Assembly (NCBI RefSeq): GCF_037392515.1
Contig: NC_090290.1
Coordinates: 39,269,753 to 39,333,752 of the forward strand
DNA: 64,000 nucleotides
Reading direction: 5' to 3'
DNA from: Haliotis asinina
Lineage: Eukaryota > Mollusca > Gastropoda > Lepetellida > Haliotidae
Shown here: positions 33,739 through 45,345 of the stretch, one piece after another
How positions within the stretch are numbered: position 1 is the first letter of the stretch
Layout: each line of letters opens with the position of its first letter
Translations under genes and position numbers: made by a program
The notes under the pieces: model-generated
What the model saw: the letters and a program-made list of their open reading frames with translations, nothing else
The model's database searches: none
What the model was told of the DNA's origin: nothing

Positions 33739-34828
33739 CTGCTCACTTGATAGGAACAGCGCTGTTGGTAGGAGTGGTACACGATGCACGTTATATGGTC
33801 AGGACCTGGGCAGTCTGTACCCCTGGTGATTTGAAGCAGTGTTTTGACTGACAAACTCCACCCACTCGTACCTAAACGACGGGATTGTCAGACCTTTCTT
33901 ATGGATGCAGCGTTACCTGAGAGTGTTTGTGGAGCTTTTTTTACATAGACAGTTCTTTGCAAAACGACACAATTCTCCCGCTTCACCTAAAGAAGAATCG
34001 AGACCATTATTGTTCACCATTGGCGGATCCACGGGTCTGAACCCCCTGCTTTCAAAATTCCTTGATCCGCTCATGTTCACAGTGTGTTTAATCACATTAA
34101 ACAATTTTGAAAAAAACCCAGCAAAAACCCCCATGTTATTTCATTTATTTTGAAATGAATCCGTGTTATCACCGAGTTCATACCTTGTACCAAAAAAAAA
34201 ATAAATGTTTTCTTGCTTTGAACTAGGATTCGATCCTGTGTCGCAGAATTATGACTTGAAACTGTCAGTTTATGTGATGCAGAGTTACCTTTTCAAACTG
34301 TCGAGCGGAATGAAAGATAAACCAAGTAAACAAGAACAATAAGTTGTTGCATTGTATTGTATTAGTTTAGAAATTATTATCAGAATACATAACAGTATAT
34401 AGTAAAGGGAAAAGAACAGTGATGAAAATTATAGAAATGAGAAAGTTTGTGAGTATGTATTTCGCATGTGCAATCATGTGATGATTTTATATGCAACCAT
34501 AAGCAAGCATGGCGGCGAAAGTGACACTTTCAGGATTGTCAGTTCAAGAGGAGGGTGAATATAGGGATAGGGTACGGATCTGTGCCGAATATAAATCACA
34601 TCTATCAGTTCTCAATATAACTTTGGATTTTGGGAGCAGGTATGTAGTTTACAGACACACTTTCAGTCACTGTCAGGGAAATATCACTCAAAGTTGTCGG
34701 TTTCAACTCGAGAATTGTCGGCCAGCGAACTGCAGTTCACGAAATTTAGCTTCAAGCCTTCGCGTAACTGGGCCTAACTGTTTTCGGATGTAGCTCTACA
34801 TTCGCTAATTTTTCCATCGATTTCTATC
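33739..34828 (+). repeat. UBE3D 5' region, copy B of the inverted duplication
   Basis: Counterpart of 3795-4876 in reverse orientation. It contains about 770 bp upstream of the UBE3D ATG, exon 1, and about 190 bp of intron 1. It includes an A-rich run at about 34190-34202 and an open frame at 33905-34153 present in both copies, which I do not believe is coding. Confidence 0.9.
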
Positions 34829-37800
34829 ATTGTTTTAGAGAGGGCAAGGCTTCGTTCCAAATAGATAATCCACATTTCAAAGAGGCCAGCTGACCGGCTA
34901 GATGTTTGAGCTAATTAACCCACCCTATGTCTAGCACAACCTACCACGAGCACAGAGTAGGCACATACGATGCGCCATTGTCACTTAGTTCTTGAGCCAC
35001 ATCTGGTAAACCGCCTGACGGCCTCTGGTGCTCTTCTAACTTTGTACTTTAGGTTAGCTGTCCTACCTCATTTAAACAAGTCACTATCCCAAGAAAGTCT
35101 CTTTTACCGAGTTTCAAACTTTGTGGGGAAAGTGTTTATAGTACATGTGCACATGGCAGTTTTGGGCAAAACATTTATACATTACACTGCCATGTCCATT
35201 TCAATAGTTTTGGGAATAACATTGTTTGTGACAGTATGAAAGGAAATACCCAATATATCCTTTTCCATTTCAGATGTCACAAAAACATCTCGGTTTCCAC
35301 AGACCAGACAAGAATTACTGCAGAATTTGATGCTGGACAGTGTATATTCCATTTAGAGAATGTGGAGTTGCTTCCCCTGTCATGTAGAGGATTGCAGTGG
35401 CAGCTGAGTGGAGAGCTTCAGTTGACTCTGCAAGTAACAGATGAGAAGCAGCATTTAGACTGTGAGGATCAGTTTGGGATTGCATGTAGAAAACAGGAGG
35501 ATGTTTGTGCCAGCATTCAGATGCATCAAAACAAATGTTTTTGTGCCTGCTGTGGTAAAAAAATACTTAAAGATCACGGGTGAGTGATATTACATATTAA
35601 GCACTGATCCTTGTTAACTCATCTGGTTTCAATTTGCTATGAGATATGTAATGAGTTATGTTACGACTTGCTTGGAACAGCGTAAGAGATTCTGTTTTGA
35701 ATTTGTCAGAAGTGACGAGTGCTTATAAGCATAATTAGGAGGGTATTGCAGAGAATTTTCATCTTGCAATATATTGTGATGTGGAAGCATAAATTGCAGT
35801 ATGTATTGCAGTATACTGCCCAAGAAATAATTGAGTTAATGCTTGATTTATAAAGCAAAAGCACAACAAAATCACTTGATTAAGCTTCGATATACACTTT
35901 TAAATCATTGCAAAAACAAAAAATTAAATGATATTTGGCACAAATGACACAAGGAAAAGAACATCAACACATTGGTTACAAATTTGAACTAACTTGTCAT
36001 ATACTTTGCTGAAATTCATCAATATATATCTGCACTATTTAATATTGAGTTCTTAATGACTGATTTCAGTGTCTTCTCAAGAGTATTGCCACTTCCATCA
36101 GAAAATTGGTCGGACTTGGCTGAGTTCTGGTTTTGTCATCGCCATGGTGATGAGGAAGACCAGACTCCCAAAGTGTCACCTAAACCTGGAGATTGTTTAG
36201 TGGGAAGTCTCCACATACTTTTGTCTCAGTCTCACTTGAAGATGAACTCTGTGATGTACAGTAAGAGCAATGAGCTGATCAGATGCAGTCGATGTAGAAA
36301 CATTCTTGGAGTGTCTATACAGGATGAAGATGTTAAACCACAGAAAAATGGTATTTAATGGCTTGACTTCACCTGATCATATTAGTCATAATCATGTGTT
36401 TTATTCTCCTTTCTTTCTCAAATATTGTTAGTAGGCATTTTGATATACCACAATGTCACCCTTATATGTCTGTCTGTGGACATTTCAACTGACTTTAAAA
36501 AATCGATGCTTTTCTGTATCTGTTTGATCTCCCTTCCAGATTCCATTCAGTTCGGACCCATAAAGACAGGGGTTAGAAATGATCTTCAGTAACACATGCT
36601 TGTCTTAGAGGCGAAAATGCTGTATGTTTACGCGAAAATTATCATTGATGATGGGGAAAATGTATTGAGGTCAACATCTGTAACAGGAAGAACATTTTGT
36701 TGCCCCATATTACAAAAGTTGACAACTAGTGAAGCTTGTCGTAGGAGATGACAAACAGGATTGGATGTCAGACTCACTGACTTGGTTGACACGTCATCAT
36801 ATCCCACTTGCATAAGTCGATGTTCATGCCATTGATCACTGGATTGTGTGGTCCAGATTCAATTATTTAAAGACCGCCACCATATAGCTGGAATATTGCT
36901 GAGTATGCTGTAAACTTAACTCACTTACTCACATCTGTAAATTTCCCCTGTATCTGTATCACTTCTAAATGTACTTCAAAGTCGTAATCATTGATCATTC
37001 TAATGTAAGTAATTTTTGTCTCCTAAGAAATAGGTTTGCTGATGCAGGATGTAGAAATGTTCACCAATTATTGCACTCGTTTTTGAGGTTTTTGCCAATT
37101 TGTCCAGGGTTGATCCATCCGAGCAGTGATGTCAAGAAGCCTACACCCCTCTGTCACCTTTATCTCCATGCTGTCACATTCCAAGACCAGCCTAGTCTTT
37201 CCCCATCTGTGTGAGTAGAAATCTTTTGTTCATCAAGTCTATCTGTGTTCAGTCCATTTGATTTCATCTCAGACTGATTAACTGCTCACAAACACAAGAT
37301 CTAATAAATGCAATAAAGCCAAATGTTTCAGTTTCATGAAATCAACAGACCAACTCTAATGTTTTGTCTCATAATTGTAGCACCAGTTGTAAGCTGTATT
37401 TGTGCGTCAAGTGCCTCTAGTGTTGATGTGTTCCACTGCAGTTGTTGCTGGAGTGAGTGAGTGAGTCTAGTTTTATGCGGCACTCAGCAATATTCCAGCT
37501 ACAGACTGTTTAAATCGTTGATATGGCGAAATTCCTGTACTGCACGAGTCCGATGTACAGGTGCATTATCATCTTGAAAAATGTAGTCATTATTTGGATT
37601 GACGAACAATAACGGGCCAGATGTTGTCATCTAATATATCAAAGTACTTCAGTGTATTAATATTGCCGTCTACAACCGTCATTGTCCCCACGCCATTGTA
37701 GGTAATACATCCCCAAATCATGAGTCCAAACGTTTTACGTGATGGAGGACAGATACAATCACCTAGCCATTCTTCGCCGACTTTTCTCCAAACTCTCACA

Positions 37801-40800
37801 CGACTGTCAGAGCCGACTATAACTTTCCTCATGTCAAATATCTGTCTAAAAAACTGTAAACGGTGCTTGAAGGCACTGCAACTATCCTAACAATTTCAGA
37901 TCTTTTTATCTCTGCTTCAAATAAAGTGACAATCTTTTCTTTTACAGTCGATGGCAATTCCTTCGATTTCCGACCCATGTTGTTTACTATCGCGATTTCA
38001 GTGACGCAGACGAAAAGTGACATCACAACTTTGTCCACGTGAGGCTCACGTGACGTACCAACCACTGTCAAAATTACATGGTGTAAGACGACATAGTTTT
38101 TGCAGTGCCTCGAAAATATGGCACGACTTAACACCATATTAAAATTACGTCACAGAATTTTCCGAATACTTATGGTGGAATGCTGTATATGGCGGCGGTC
38201 TGTAAATAATCGAGTCTGGATCAGACAATCCAGTGATCAACAAAATGAGCATCAATTGGGAACCGATGACATGTGTAAACCAAGTCAGCGAGCCTGACAC
38301 CCGTTCCCGTTAGTCTCCTCTTACAACAAGCATAGTCGCCTTTTATGGCAAGCATGGGTTGCTGAAGGCCTGTTCTACCCCAGGACCTCCACGATTCTTG
38401 TTGCTGTTGCTCTATCTACACCAGCTTCTGATTCATTTGTACAACCTGTTTATCCATGTTGGAGATCCACCAGCTCTGTCCTTTATTAGCTAGGGTGATG
38501 GTGTAGCCTAGTCGTCAAAACATTTGCTTGTCACCCACATGGATACAGTATGTGAAGCCCATTCCTTGTGTCCCCAGCCATTATAATGCCGTAATATTGC
38601 TGCATAAAATTGAACTCACTCACTCATTCACTCCTGTATCAGCTGTGTTTGTGTTTCAAGTGGAAAAACCAGAATGATTCATCCTTATCTCAATTCGATA
38701 CGATTTTCGATATTGGGTTGTCAATTTGATAATTTTTTATTGATTCTCCATACAAGTAAAAACATCAGATTTCATCCAACTCTCAGAGCCGGCTCTTTCA
38801 CTTGAAGTCCATCATCAATTTGGCAATGTCTACTTGCAACAATTCCCATTGGAAAAGTACTAAATTAGCCCAGCATGTACCAGTTATCATTTGCCTTATT
38901 TCAGCGCTTAAAACTGCTCGTGTCAAAATTAGGTTCTGGTTCACATATCACATCAAAATTGTGATAATGGTTAGCAAAAATCGAAACTAAGGTGTCAGAT
39001 TCGATTTTCAAAGAATCGAACCAAACTGTTGGCGCCCTATACAGTTTTCTAGTACAACATGTGTGTGAGATACACTAACTCTCTCCCATATTAGCTGTGT
39101 TTGTGTTTCAGGGGGAGTGCTTCTAGTGTTGAAGTGTTCCTTTGTCAGTTGTTGCTGGAACAGAGTCGACTCTATACCAGCTACCGATTCCTCCTCCAGT
39201 CTAAGAATGCAAAAGAGGAGAACACCATTAAAGTCCTTGTATGTACACCATTAAATTTAGACAAACTGATTACAATCGTTTGCTCAGTTATAATACTTTG
39301 TACATTTTGAGTATATTTGTTTATTGCATTTTAAAGATATTAAAATATTAGCATTGTAGTTTATTACACACATTTTAAACTCTTTGTTTGCAAAATTTAG
39401 TAAATGTCTTCATCATCAAGGCTTGTTAACATTCATTCCTTGACATTTGTGATTAGGGTCCAATTGTGTTTAAAGTTTTCACTCATCATCCTGAAATCTA
39501 GCTTTGATCCATTGTATGGGTATAATGTGTAAAACACATTTCTGGTCTCGGAATGTTGCTGAAATACTGTAAACAGACAAAGTTTTGCAGGCAGGAAAGT
39601 TCTGCCAGCATTGTGAATGAACTCCAGGTGCAAAACTTTCCTGGTATAATGGCATCTCTCATTTTGTGATGAAATTATTCCCTGCCCATGTAAATTATGT
39701 GATCAAAGATGGTGACCATATATCGCCACACATTCAGCACACAACAAATAGAAGTAATTAGTCCATGAAAGATCCACTGGCCACTGATGACTTCCTCCCT
39801 CTTTTTGTTAAGAGTGGCAATGCTTGTGATAATTCATGTGACATTGAGTTACCAATTCCTTATTGATTTAACACAGTGTACATGTGACAAGGGATATGTG
39901 CATAAGCTCACTTTGATCCATTCATTGTAATTGTTCTCTCTCGCCAATTTCTCTCAGCATTTTGGCTTGATTTTAGGTTGGGAGGACTTGCAAAACAGAC
40001 ACTACAAAGAATAGGCAGGGTTGTTGATCATGCAAAACAATGACAATGAGGAACTTTGTTGATTTACATTATTGCTAAAAGCAGCAAGCAACCATGTGTG
40101 CTCACTCACTCACTCACTCACTCACTCACTCACTCACTCACTCACTCACTCAGGTTTGTCTCATGTATCTGTAACTGAAGTGCTTGTCAAAACAGCATGA
40201 AACTTGATTGCCACATGAGTCACTCACTCACTCACTCACTCACTCACTCACTCACTCACTCACTCACTCACTCAGGTTTGTCTCATGTATCTGTAACTGA
40301 AGTGCTTGTCAAAACAGCATGAAACCTGATTGCCACATGAGTCAAACACTCACTCACTCACTCACTCACTCACTCACTCAGGTTTGTCTCATGTATCTGT
40401 AACTGAAGTGCTTGTCAAAACAGCATGAAACTTGATTGCCACATGAGTCAAACACTCACTCACTCACTCACTCACTCTTATGCTTGATGTTTGCTTGTAG
40501 TTATGGCTCATCGATCAGGATCTGACACTCTACATGGGTGAAGGTCACCCAAGTCATCCCTCACACAGTGTCAAGGTCAGTGGCAGCAGGGTGGTCAAGG
40601 TGCTCTTTCGGTCAACTGTTGGCAAAATGGACAGGTAAGGCTTCCTGGCATTAAGTTTTTGAGTTAAGACAGTTGGAGTCAACTACCAATTCATAAGGGT
40701 GAATACATGGTCAGACTCAGTGATTCGGTTGATTGGATGTTATCTGCTTCATCATCGCAAATAATATTAGTGACTGGTTTGTCTGATCCAGGAATAATGT

Positions 40801-43216
40801 TAAAAAACCCATGAAAGTTACCATTAGCTGAACTTATTACAACAACCAGTCGTGGATATTATTGCATGTGGATTAAAACTGGTTCACTTAATAGTCTTAT
40901 GCGTTAGTGCAGTGAAAGATAACAGTATTTATTGCATTATATTTATTTAGGCTGCACTTGTGTTTTAGATGCAAATGAAATTTCTCTCTGCAAAAATTCG
41001 TATTTGGATGTGGAATTGCCTCAGAACGGCATCCTAGGTAGATATCCCTACTGGAATATGGTGAACAGTGGTGTAAAACTAACAATCCATTCATACGTTC
41101 ATGGATATAGTTATAATTGTTCTGACTACTGTGTTACTGGCAAACAAAACATCAAACACACCTGTCTTTGCTTCAGCTCAGCCTCTAGTCGCTGTGATAT
41201 GTTCTTGTACCAGACATGGGAGAAGGACAACACTGTTCATGGCCTGACCTTGCCACGCCCACTCATTCTGCAGCTGGTTTCCCTGCTAGTCAGCAATACG
41301 TCCCTCCTGCCCACCTCGCACAGACATCTCAACGGTTTCCATGTAAGGAGTGGTTTCTTTATGCTGAAGGGTCATTGCATTACATATATGTACCTCAGGT
41401 GCATTTCTGTGTAGAGAAGGCAGTGGGATAGCCTACTGGTTCAAGCGTTTCCCCTACTGGTTAAAGATCTGGGTTTGATTCCCAACATGGATACAATATG
41501 TGAAGCCAATTTTTGGTGTCTTCTGCTGTATTGTTTTTGGAATATTGCTGAAAGCAGCGTAAAACCAATCTCACTCACTCTCTCTATGTACGGAAATGTA
41601 CCCTAGCCAAAATCAGAATATCGAAACATACATTAGGACAAGTCTGTTCTGCATATTCTATTTGTGCCTTTTTCTTTGCTGGAACTGCCATACTGTTGTA
41701 AAATATAGATGTATGCATAGAGGCACTGCATAAGAAACGAGCATACCCAATGACTATTTCACAATGCACAATACCACTTGCTGTCAGTTGAAAGGATACT
41801 GCCACATATGATTTCAGTTTTGGGTTGTGCAATTTTGACCCCAACATTTAGGGTACTGGTTACATTTCTGTATTTTAATTTTGTTTAGGGTACATATCTG
41901 TACATAGAAATATACTTGGGGATACACTTCTGTGGTACAACAGACAACCGACAACAGCCCCTAAGCTTCAATAACCATCATGACACTACACGTCGTGAAA
42001 TATGCTCATTCCGTCAGAACTTAATAGCTGGCATTGTATGTAAAATTAGTCAATTAATAAAAACTGATATTTTTCACACGGATGTACTGCATTCCAATAC
42101 ATTCCATCACCTATTTTATCTACACTAGTACTTGATATATGTGAATTTGAGGGAAACAAATAAATCCATTAAATTGCAACGGTGCACCACATTCTCTTCC
42201 CACAGAGGTTACTCCTGTCATATTTACCTACATAACCTCTGTTCTAATACAGTCATACTTCAAGGTTCTCGTAAAATCTCCTTGCGACCCAAAATCATAA
42301 CACAATTATCTCCATTCTTTCTATCCAATCTGATCATGTGTTACATCAACTTACATCCTATGTGGTGATCGTCATGGAGTTAGTTGATCAGCAATAGAAG
42401 GATAAATTTGGTAATACATGTTTAACTGAAAAGCAGAAACTAACGCTGTAGAGAGTGCAGGAATCAAGTGACAAGATGTTTTTGCTGATGTGCCACTTTA
42501 GACATTTCATGGCTAACTTAATCTGATTGAAACCAATCACAAATCCAAAACACTCACACCATGAAAGGGCCGTATTAGGACGGAGATTACGTAGGAAGAT
42601 ATGACAGGAGTAACCTCTGTTGGATGAGAATGAGGTGCCTCAATGAGTTTGGAGACTTGAAGAAACTCAGACATGCTTCTTTTAGGGCTGTAGCATTGCA
42701 GAACTGGATGAGTGGAAGGGAAAATATTGCAGTAACTGAATCACTGGTCACATCGTCTCACCAAGTTAACTACTTACCTGTTCGTTCACACATTCCTTTT
42801 CTAACCCACATTCTCCCCAATCTCTCTCTGCCCTGCCGTGATATTGCTGGAATATTGCTAAAGGAATGCAAACTAAACTCACTGACAACGGTTTTTCTGT
42901 CACTCTAACCCATTCACCCACCCGACTCTCACCCTTTAAGCCCCCAACTCTCTCTAATTCACCCACCCAAACAAATAGTAAATTACAGTTACCTCCCCTT
43001 AACCCATACCATTGTCTCAGTGGTGTTTTATAGATGAAGAAATTACAAAAGTCATCAGGAGTTTTTTGCAGGCCAATATCAGATGTGATTTATAGCGCAG
43101 GAGTGAAATGGTGTAGCCAAAATATATTATTTTTATAACATGACTTTCATGTTTTTCAGGTGAGTTTCCTCCTAAAGGATCAAAACACAGAAAATAACCA
43201 ACCAGTGAAGAGATAG
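34509..43216 (+). CDS. UBE3D: E3 ubiquitin-protein ligase E3D (UBE2C-binding, HECT-like)
   Basis: Ubiquitin E3 that in human binds UBE2C (UbcH10). Eight exons: 34509-34639, 35274-35579, 36070-36350, 37108-37210, 39112-39238, 40501-40634, 41177-41342, 43160-43216. All phases join into 434 aa (human 389). Matching blocks in order: ELLPLSCRGLQW; CFCACCGKKILKDHG (Cys132-137); RVLPLPSENW; W166/C168/H169; PGDCLVGS; the second CxxC at Cys218/221 (LIRCSRCRNILG); HAVTFQD; HGLTLPRPLILQLVSLL; and the C-terminal LNGFHVSFLLKDQ, human NSFQVAFLKM. ATG 34509 has context AGCATGGCGG. Intron 3 has a SINE A. Intron 4 has exon-5 relics split by a SINE and a Tc1-like element. A (CACT)n-rich array ends about 25 bp before the exon 6 acceptor. 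ATTAAA at 43329-43334 is a candidate poly(A) signal. Confidence 0.93.
36731..36926 (+). mobile_element. SINE A, 5'-truncated (UBE3D intron 3)
   Basis: GCTTGTCGTAGGAGATGACA through CACCATATAGCTGGAATATT to the ACTC tail. Confidence 0.8.
37391..37452 (+). pseudogene. relic of UBE3D exon 5 and its acceptor (part 1)
   Basis: AAGCTGTATTTGTGCGTCAA, GTGCCTCTAGTGTTGATGTG and GTTGTTGCTGGA align with the acceptor region and start of real exon 5 (39090-39160). The acceptor CAG has become CAAG. It is interrupted by a SINE A at GTTGTTGCTG. Confidence 0.75.
37453..38395 (-). mobile_element. SINE A, split by a Tc1-like element
   Basis: Tail and core at 37453-37501, head at 38186-38395. TTGTTGCTG at 37442-37450 recurs at 38399-38407, consistent with the target duplication of the SINE, which landed in the exon-5 relic. 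Confidence 0.85.
37502..38185 (-). mobile_element. Tc1/mariner-like transposon, internally deleted
   Basis: 684 bp inserted at a TA (37500-37501 and 38186-38187) inside the SINE. The right end reads inward CAGCATTCCACCATAAGTAT; the left end CAGACTGTTTAAATC is diverged. Minus-strand fragments of a transposase: an N-terminal helix-turn-helix (MGRKSKELPSTVKEKIVTLF to SSTVYSFLDRYL), then an abrupt join to SDSRVRVWRKVGEEW (first catalytic Asp region), FGLMIWGCITYNGVG, and in another frame YIFQDDNAPVHRTRAV, the conserved second Asp block. Roughly 400 bp of coding sequence (second HTH region) is missing and there is a frameshift before the FQDDN block, so it is not autonomous. Confidence 0.85.
38396..38486 (+). 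pseudogene. relic of UBE3D exon 5 (part 2)
   Basis: After the SINE the alignment to exon 5 resumes: TCTACACCAGCTTCTGATTC against the real TCTATACCAGCTACCGATTC (39170-39190). Beyond about 38440 the match fades; TTTATTAGCT near 38485 resembles the intron just before the real acceptor. Confidence 0.65.
38487..38635 (+). mobile_element. SINE B in UBE3D intron 4
   Basis: GGTGATGGTGTAGCCTAGTC, GATACAGTATGTGAAGCCCA and a tail ATTGCTGCATAAAATTGAAC with ACTC. CTTTATTAGCT on the left and CTGTATCAGCT on the right may be its diverged target duplication. Immediately right (38636-38666) is another exon-5 acceptor-like stretch (GCTGTGTTTGTGTTTCAAG). Confidence 0.75.
38670..39045. mobile_element. hAT-like MITE relic
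   Basis: Ends rich in TCGATTTTCGATA-type sequence in opposite orientations (about 38695 and 39000). The right half (GTCAAAATTAGGTTCTGG to AATCGAAACTAAGGTGTCAG) is shared with 51645-51765. No coding content. Confidence 0.5.
39505..39577 (+). mobile_element. SINE B fragment, old
   Basis: GTATGGGTATAATGTGTAAA and a decayed tail GGAATGTTGCTGAAATACTG. Confidence 0.45.
40096..40477 (+). repeat. compound (CACT)n minisatellite before UBE3D exon 6
   Basis: Three to four units of about 120 bp, each a (CACT)n run followed by CAGGTTTGTCTCATGTATCT, GTAACTGAAGTGCTTGTC and AAAACAGCATGAAAC. The last CACT run stops about 25 bp before the acceptor at 40499-40500. Confidence 0.9.
41424..41585 (+). mobile_element. 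SINE B in UBE3D intron 7
   Basis: GTGGGATAGCCTACTGGTTC, B box GGGTTTGATTCCC, GATACAATATGTGAAGCCAA, TGGAATATTGCTGAAAGCAG, ACTC tail. It lies about 80 bp after exon 7. Confidence 0.8.
42835..42890 (+). mobile_element. SINE B/A tail fragment
   Basis: CCGTGATATTGCTGGAATAT then GCTAAAGGAATGCAAACTAA and ACTCACTG. Confidence 0.55.
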
Positions 43217-43673
43217 CTTCCAGCATTCACCTCTGTGTTACTGGCAGCTACATGTAATGGTGGATCATTTTGCTGTTCATATTAAACAACAGTATTGTTT
43301 TGGGTTTCACGTTTGTTGTTTAACTTTTATTAAAGTTTTATATCAATTTGTGACTTTTTCTGTGTATTTTTGTGTGTTTGGACTGTAGCAATCATAGGGG
43401 ACTGAATGTGAGAAGCATGCATATTTGGTGCCTCAGGTTTGAAGCTTTTTGTATATATATTATAGTATGTCTGTCAAATGATAAAATTATAGTGATGTAC
43501 ATTGATGTTTAGTTGGATCATATAAATCATCAATACCTCATCACTGTTTGAGTGTGTAACAACCAACAAAACTGATCACTGTGTGAGTGTGTCACAACCA
43601 ACAATACCTCATCATTGTATGTGTATCAAACCAAAAAAAGTCATCACTTTATGTTTGGTTGTTTCGTTTGTTG

Positions 43674-43830
43674 TTTAGCACCACACTCAGCAATATTCCA
43701 GTTATATGGCAGCATTTTGTCAATAATCTGGACCAGACAATCCAGTGATCAACAGCATGAGCATCAATCTACTCACTGGGATGCTATGACATGTGTCACC
43801 CCAGTCATCAAGCCAGACCATCCAAGCTTT
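43674..43830 (-). mobile_element. SINE A, 5'-truncated
   Basis: CACCACACTCAGCAATATTC through CAACAGCATGAGCATCAATC to GACCATCC. Confidence 0.75.
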
Positions 43831-44284
43831 GTGTATGTAGCCTGTTACTGAAGACTAACCTTCATCTCCAGGGGCCGCTCACTATGCCAGTGTGTAACAA
43901 ACAAGATGAAGACAGACACTGTTTTGGATGGAGTTTACTTTCCTCAGCAGTTGTAGAATGAGCAGTACATTGTGGACAAACAAGGGTTAGAAAACCACCT
44001 CCAGTCTGGAGTCTGGAAGTGACTCTTACAGTAACAACTCAAACAACGTGTACAACGTTTCATAAGGATAATCAAACATCAACGATGTATCAACTATACA
44101 CTTGGCATGTTGAAAGTCATGCATGATAGAAATGTATAGATTGTCCAAAACAGAGTAGAATGGATTCTGAAAAGGGGCGGAGCCGGTACTCTCAACACAA
44201 CAGGAGCCGCTTCCTGAGCTATTTTCCAGTAACCATATAAGGATTGATAACAATATATGGATGAACATCTTTATAGTGAGTGCG

Positions 44285-44510
44285 ACATGAATCACAGGCA
44301 AACATGGCTGCAGGGCAATGACAACTGCGCAAAAAAGGGTGAAAATGACCAGTCTTTCTATATACGAACTCGCACATAGAAAGACTGGTCATCTTATCGT
44401 TGTTGCGCAACCTTTGCCTGTGCATGACTATCACCATCCGTAACTACTCGCCCCTTTCCGGCTTTTCTGTACGGTTACGGAAAGGGACGAGTAGTTACGA
44501 ATGGAATAGC
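44285..44510. repeat. two adjacent hairpin elements
   Basis: First: CACAGGCAAA ... ATGACCAGTCTTTCTAT at the left is mirrored by ATAGAAAGACTGGTCAT ... TTTGCCTGTG (44288-44425). Second: CGTAACTACTCGCCCCTTTC is mirrored by GGAAAGGGACGAGTAGTTAC (44440-44501). Both could form long stems; the second shares its end with 59870-59940. Confidence 0.75.
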
Positions 44511-45207
44511 ACTTGCTTTAAAAGGGTGTTACAACCCAAACAGGAACGTCGCTATTAATGAATGTCGTCCATCGTTACTGCTTTATCTTCTCAAAGATGT
44601 TACCATAGTCAAGTCGGATAAACTGATCGGATACAATAGCCAACGTGTTTGGTGAACTGAAGACAAAACGACATTGGTAAACCTATGTTCGACTGTTGAT
44701 TGTGAACTCCGGCGTTGCATTTTTTTGTGCTTCACCATAATGGCGCGTTACACTATGTTTGAAATCAGAGTTCAATTCAGCTAATGTGGGGCCTTTATCA
44801 AGCTTTTCTACACATTTTGAACTCATAACCCTTGCTGTCTCGGGGTTACTTTTCAAAACCTGATGGTTAAATCAGAAAGGCTTTCAGTTGTGCTTTCATC
44901 TGTATAGTTGATATGACGTCACACGAGAACCAGACTGTACATCTGTCCAACATACGCTTCAATATGTTGACGCCAAAATGCCATTTTCTTTTTTCAGGAT
45001 GAACTCTCATCCCGTGAACATAAAACCAGGAAATATATGATAACAGGTATAAATTGTTCAACAAGCAAACAAACACTATCACAGCAAACAAGATCAGTAT
45101 TATATGATATTATTTACAACACAGTTCAAACATATTTACATTTCATATTTTGGCTGTGCTTTTTTTACTGTATGTTACGTGGATATTGTCTCAACTTAGC
45201 CTAAGGG
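44511..45207. other. intergenic stretch, UBE3D to membrane gene
   Basis: No exon or repeat recognised. Confidence 0.4.
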
Positions 45208-45345
45208 ATTGTGGGGTAGCCAAGAACGCTAAAAAGCGGGGTTCCATTCCCCACATAGGTAGAGTGTGTGCAATCGATTTCTGGTTTCCCCCGCCGTAAT
45301 ATTGCTGGAATATTGCTAAAAGGGGCGAATACCACACTCATTGTA
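45208..45345 (+). mobile_element. SINE B
   Basis: GATTGTGGGGTAGCCAAGAA, GGGTTCCATTCCCCACATAG-like B box region, CCGTAATATTGCTGGAATAT, eroded tail. Confidence 0.75.

Noticed and set aside
36540-36600. Possible UBE3D exon after CCTTCCAG
   Set aside because: Exon 3 joins exon 4 (37108) in correct phase with family-matching sequence; this candidate runs to a stop and has no good donor.
43870-43960. Alternative last exon of UBE3D after CATCTCCAG
   Set aside because: Frames are short and unlike the family C-terminus, whereas 43160-43216 matches it (VSFLLKDQ).
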